DNA from: an uncultured Eubacteriales bacterium
GTDB lineage: Bacteria; Bacillota; Clostridia; Lachnospirales; Lachnospiraceae
DNA: 64,000 bases
NCBI GenBank assembly: GCA_900548855.1
Contig: URMF01000006.1
Coordinates: 1 to 64,000, forward strand
Direction: 5' to 3'
Within the stretch, counting starts at the first letter, position 1. Each line of letters starts with the position of its first letter. This document shows positions 61,406-64,000 of this stretch, piece after piece. Under the pieces are notes generated by a model. That model made no database searches and had not been told where the DNA came from. It saw only the letters and a list, made by a program, of their open reading frames with translations. Position numbers and translations under genes: made by a program.

Positions 61406-63614
61406 GGCGATTGACCGGACATTTCAGTACCGGATTCCGGAAGGTCTTGTGGAACAAATCAGGATAGGCACACAGGTGTCTATCCCTTTTGGTCGTGGGA
61501 ATCATTTGAGGAGCGGATATGTGGTGTCCTTTTCTGATACACCGGCATTTGAGGAAGCCAGGCTAAAAGAAATTGCCGGTGTGAAGGAGGGAAGTGTTGC
61601 CATTGAAAGCGCATTAATTGAGCTGGCAGCCTTTATTAAGGAACAGTACGGCTCCACCATGATTAATGCATTAAAGACCGTTATGCCCATAAAACAGAAG
61701 GTAAAGGGGCTGACTCATAAAGAGGTGCGGCTTCTGGTGCCGGAGGCGGAAGCACAGGAATTGTTGGAGCAGTACCGGAAAAAGAATGCCAGGGCAAAGG
61801 AGAGGTTATTGACAGAGCTTATGGAAGACAGGGTTATTCCCTATTCCCTTGTTACGGGAAAGCTCAATATCTCTTCCTCTACACTGAAGGCAATGCAGGA
61901 CGGGAATGTGATTGCTGTGGAGGAGGAAGGCTATTACCGGAACGTAGTTTGGGATGAAATGGAAAATGGTGAGGAGGTTATTCCCAATCCTGAACAGCAG
62001 GAAGCCATATCGAGAGTTGTGGAGGATTACCAGAGTGGACAGCCGGGCACTTATCTGTTAAAGGGAGTTACCGGGAGCGGAAAGACATTGGTATACATTG
62101 AAATGATTGACAAAATTGTCCGTATGGGCAAGCAGGCAATTGTGCTGATACCAGAAATTGCGTTGACGTACCAGACTGTCAAGCGGTTCCGCAAACGCTT
62201 TGGCAGCCGGGTGACGATTATGAATTCGAAGCTTAGTAAGGGGGAGCGCTATGACCAGTTTGAAAAAGCAAAGAATGGAGAGGTTTCCGTTATGATTGGA
62301 CCGCGTTCTGCCCTGTTTGCGCCGTTTAAAAATCTTGGTATGATTGTAATTGACGAAGAGCATGAAGCCACGTATAAAAGTGAATATCCGCCCAAATACC
62401 ATGCAAGAGAGGTGGCAATCCACCGGGCTCAAATGGCAGGGGCATCCGTGGTTTTGGGCTCAGCGACCCCTTCTGTGGAGTCCTATTACCATGCCTTACA
62501 GGGGGATTATGTTTTGCTGAATTTATCCGGCAGAGCAAGGAAATCGGCATCCCTTGCGGAAACCTCTGTGGTGGATTTACGGGAGGAATTAAAGCTTGGA
62601 AACCGCAGCATTTTTAGCGATAGGTTAAAGAAACTGATGGCAGACCGTCTTGCTAAAAAGCAGCAGATTATGTTGTTTTTAAACCGACGGGGATTTGCAG
62701 GTTTCATTTCCTGCAGGAGCTGTGGGCATGTGTTTAAGTGTCCCCACTGTGATGTGACCCTGACGGAACATTTTTCCGGGACTGCAAAAGAAAAGCTGGT
62801 GTGCCATTATTGTGGGTATGAACAGAAAAAGCCGGCAGTCTGTCCGGAATGCCAGTCCAGATATATTGCAGGCTTTGGAATTGGTACACAGAAGGTGGAG
62901 GAGCAGGTGAAGGCTTTGTTTCCAGAGGCAAGGGTACTCCGGATGGATATGGATACCACAAGAAATAAGGATTCCCACGAGAAGATTTTGAGCCAGTTTG
63001 CCAACGGTGAGGCGGATATTTTAGTGGGGACACAGATGATTGTAAAGGGACATGATTTTTCCAATGTAACACTGGTGGGTGTGATTGCCGCAGACCTGAC
63101 ACTGTTTGACAATGATTATAAGTCGGCAGAGCGCACCTTTGATTTGCTGACCCAGGCGGCGGGAAGAGCCGGCAGAGGCAGGCTTAAGGGTGATGTGGTA
63201 ATCCAGACCTATGCACCGGAGCACTATGCAATTAAAGCGGCGGCAAAGCAGGATTACCAGGCATTTTATGAGGAGGAAAAAGCATACCGCAGCCTTCTTG
63301 CGTATCCTCCGTTTTGCCATATGCTGGCAGTGTTTATGGAGTGTGACGGATATGAAACACTGTGTCGTCTCTCGGAGACATTAAAAGAAAAAATAATCTA
63401 TTGGGGAAAAGAGCAGGGGGTACATGTAATCGGTCCCTGTGATGCAGCGATTTCCAAGGTAAATGACCGCTACCGACGGGTGATTTATTTGAAGGATAAG
63501 CGATATGAGGCTTTGGTGGAATGGAAGAACCAGGTGGAGCAGTTTTTAGAAGAACAGTCAGAATATAAAGACTGTTTTGTCACCTTTGACTTTGACCCGG
63601 TGCATTCTTATTAG
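61362..63614 (+). CDS. priA: Primosomal replication restart helicase PriA
   Basis: PriA reloads the replisome at stalled forks. The 750-residue protein has an N-terminal DNA-binding domain (1-105; ISHEAIDRTFQYRIPEGL), helicase motifs GVTGSGKT (235-242) and DEEH (331-334), a zinc-binding insertion with CRSCGHVFKCPHC, CHYCGY and CPECQS, and the C-terminal helicase half with GTQKVEEQV and AGRAGRG. GGAGGAAGAGG lies before ATG 61362. It overlaps murE by 44 bases in another frame. Confidence 0.97.
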   Translation: MSPKYADIIIDISHEAIDRTFQYRIPEGLVEQIRIGTQVSIPFGRGNHLRSGYVVSFSDTPAFEEARLKEIAGVKEGSVAIESALIELAAFIKEQYGSTMINALKTVMPIKQKVKGLTHKEVRLLVPEAEAQELLEQYRKKNARAKERLLTELMEDRVIPYSLVTGKLNISSSTLKAMQDGNVIAVEEEGYYRNVVWDEMENGEEVIPNPEQQEAISRVVEDYQSGQPGTYLLKGVTGSGKTLVYIEMIDKIVRMGKQAIVLIPEIALTYQTVKRFRKRFGSRVTIMNSKLSKGERYDQFEKAKNGEVSVMIGPRSALFAPFKNLGMIVIDEEHEATYKSEYPPKYHAREVAIHRAQMAGASVVLGSATPSVESYYHALQGDYVLLNLSGRARKSASLAETSVVDLREELKLGNRSIFSDRLKKLMADRLAKKQQIMLFLNRRGFAGFISCRSCGHVFKCPHCDVTLTEHFSGTAKEKLVCHYCGYEQKKPAVCPECQSRYIAGFGIGTQKVEEQVKALFPEARVLRMDMDTTRNKDSHEKILSQFANGEADILVGTQMIVKGHDFSNVTLVGVIAADLTLFDNDYKSAERTFDLLTQAAGRAGRGRLKGDVVIQTYAPEHYAIKAAAKQDYQAFYEEEKAYRSLLAYPPFCHMLAVFMECDGYETLCRLSETLKEKIIYWGKEQGVHVIGPCDAAISKVNDRYRRVIYLKDKRYEALVEWKNQVEQFLEEQSEYKDCFVTFDFDPVHSY

Positions 63615-63619
63615 AATAA

Positions 63620-63648
63620 GTGACAACCCTTAAATAGTATGATACAAT
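63620..63648 (+). promoter_or_regulatory. Promoter candidate for def
   Basis: GTGACA at 63620-63625 and TACAAT at 63643-63648 with a 17-base spacer lie just after the priA stop and 82 bases before def. Confidence 0.55.
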
Positions 63649-63729
63649 AAAAAAGTGGTTTCATCATTTGAATAGATAGATAAAAGTTAGTAATGCTAAC
63701 TGGATAACAGAGAAAAGAGGAGAAGAACA

Positions 63730-64000
63730 ATGGCAATAAGACAGATACGGTATGATGGTGATGATATTTTACGGAAGAAATGTAAGGAAGTAAAAGAGAT
63801 GACAGAGAGGACAAAAACTCTGATTGATGATATGCTCGAGACAATGTATGAAGCTGATGGTGTAGGCCTTGCAGCACCACAGGTTGGTGTGCTGAAACGG
63901 ATTGTGGTTATTGATGTGGATTATGAAAACCCATATGTATTGATTAATCCGGTTATTGTGGAGAAGGATGGGGAACAGACTGGTGATGAGGGATGTTTAA
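63730..64000 (+). CDS. def: Peptide deformylase (5' part)
   Basis: Def removes the formyl group from new protein N-termini with a metal ion. The first 90 residues are in the window. Motif I is GVGLAAPQVG and the sequence runs to the start of motif II, EGCL, which contains the metal-binding Cys; the His-containing motif III lies beyond the window. GAGGAGAAG precedes ATG 63730. The order priA-def is usual, with fmt expected next. Confidence 0.95.
   Translation, partial: MAIRQIRYDGDDILRKKCKEVKEMTERTKTLIDDMLETMYEADGVGLAAPQVGVLKRIVVIDVDYENPYVLINPVIVEKDGEQTGDEGCL

Overview
The window looks like a chromosomal segment from a Gram-positive, low-to-medium G+C, anaerobic member of the Lachnospiraceae (Clostridia). 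The evidence is a gene order typical of Clostridia (asp23, nusB, xseA, xseB, ispA, dxs, tlyA, nadK, argR, recN, spoIVB, spo0A), a DUF5688 protein, lysine-rich BspA-type leucine-rich-repeat surface proteins, strong AGGAGG-type ribosome binding sites and sigma-A promoters with 17-base spacers. No genus is claimed. Almost all genes are on the + strand. I saw no tRNA, rRNA, CRISPR array, transposase or phage gene.

Layout. 1-11.5 kb holds housekeeping genes: prfA, hisC, a DUF5688 gene, a TetR regulator with its own promoter and operator-like palindrome, a single-domain response regulator, rarA, a small membrane protein, a SEC-C protein, gltX, a UvrD/PcrA-like helicase and a convergent intracellular-type subtilisin. 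11.6-19.4 kb holds an orphan zinc-binding lipoprotein, a YhfC-like membrane protein and a nearly complete pantothenate/CoA cluster (panG-type reductase, panB, panC, panD, coaBC), followed by a HAD phosphatase and acylphosphatase.

19.6-30.8 kb is the most unusual part. An O-antigen-ligase-like polymerase is followed by a probable operon of six genes: a surface protein with an apparently dead CHAP domain, a REC-LytTR-FHA regulator, a 55-residue zinc-ribbon protein, a lone FHA protein, a protein that joins FHA to an EssC-like D0 domain and a YukD-like ubiquitin fold, and a transmembrane Ser/Thr kinase with one PASTA domain. These resemble parts of a type VII secretion system, but no secretion ATPase and no WXG100 substrate are present. 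My reading is a kinase/FHA signalling module built from type VII parts and ending in a transcription factor. A Fic-fold protein with a changed catalytic His, a second LytTR protein and a VanX-type peptidase follow.

30.9-41.9 kb is a cell-surface block: two leucine-rich-repeat proteins, a three-PPC-domain/FN3 protein, an Ig-like protein, a transglutaminase, an MBOAT acyltransferase, a DHHW/AlgJ-like partner and a G5/DUF348 lipoprotein. 42-54.5 kb is the conserved nusB-to-spo0A block, but it ends in two tandem Spo0A-like genes whose receiver domains have both lost key phosphorylation residues. 54.6-64 kb holds glgA, rqcH, yicC, gmk, rpoZ, murE, priA and the start of def.

Two families of short palindromic intergenic repeats are present: a foldback element ending in GTTTCGCAATT (8.6 kb and 15.5 kb) and a 36-base hairpin with core GGTCCGGTGGACC (42.6 kb and 59.8 kb).
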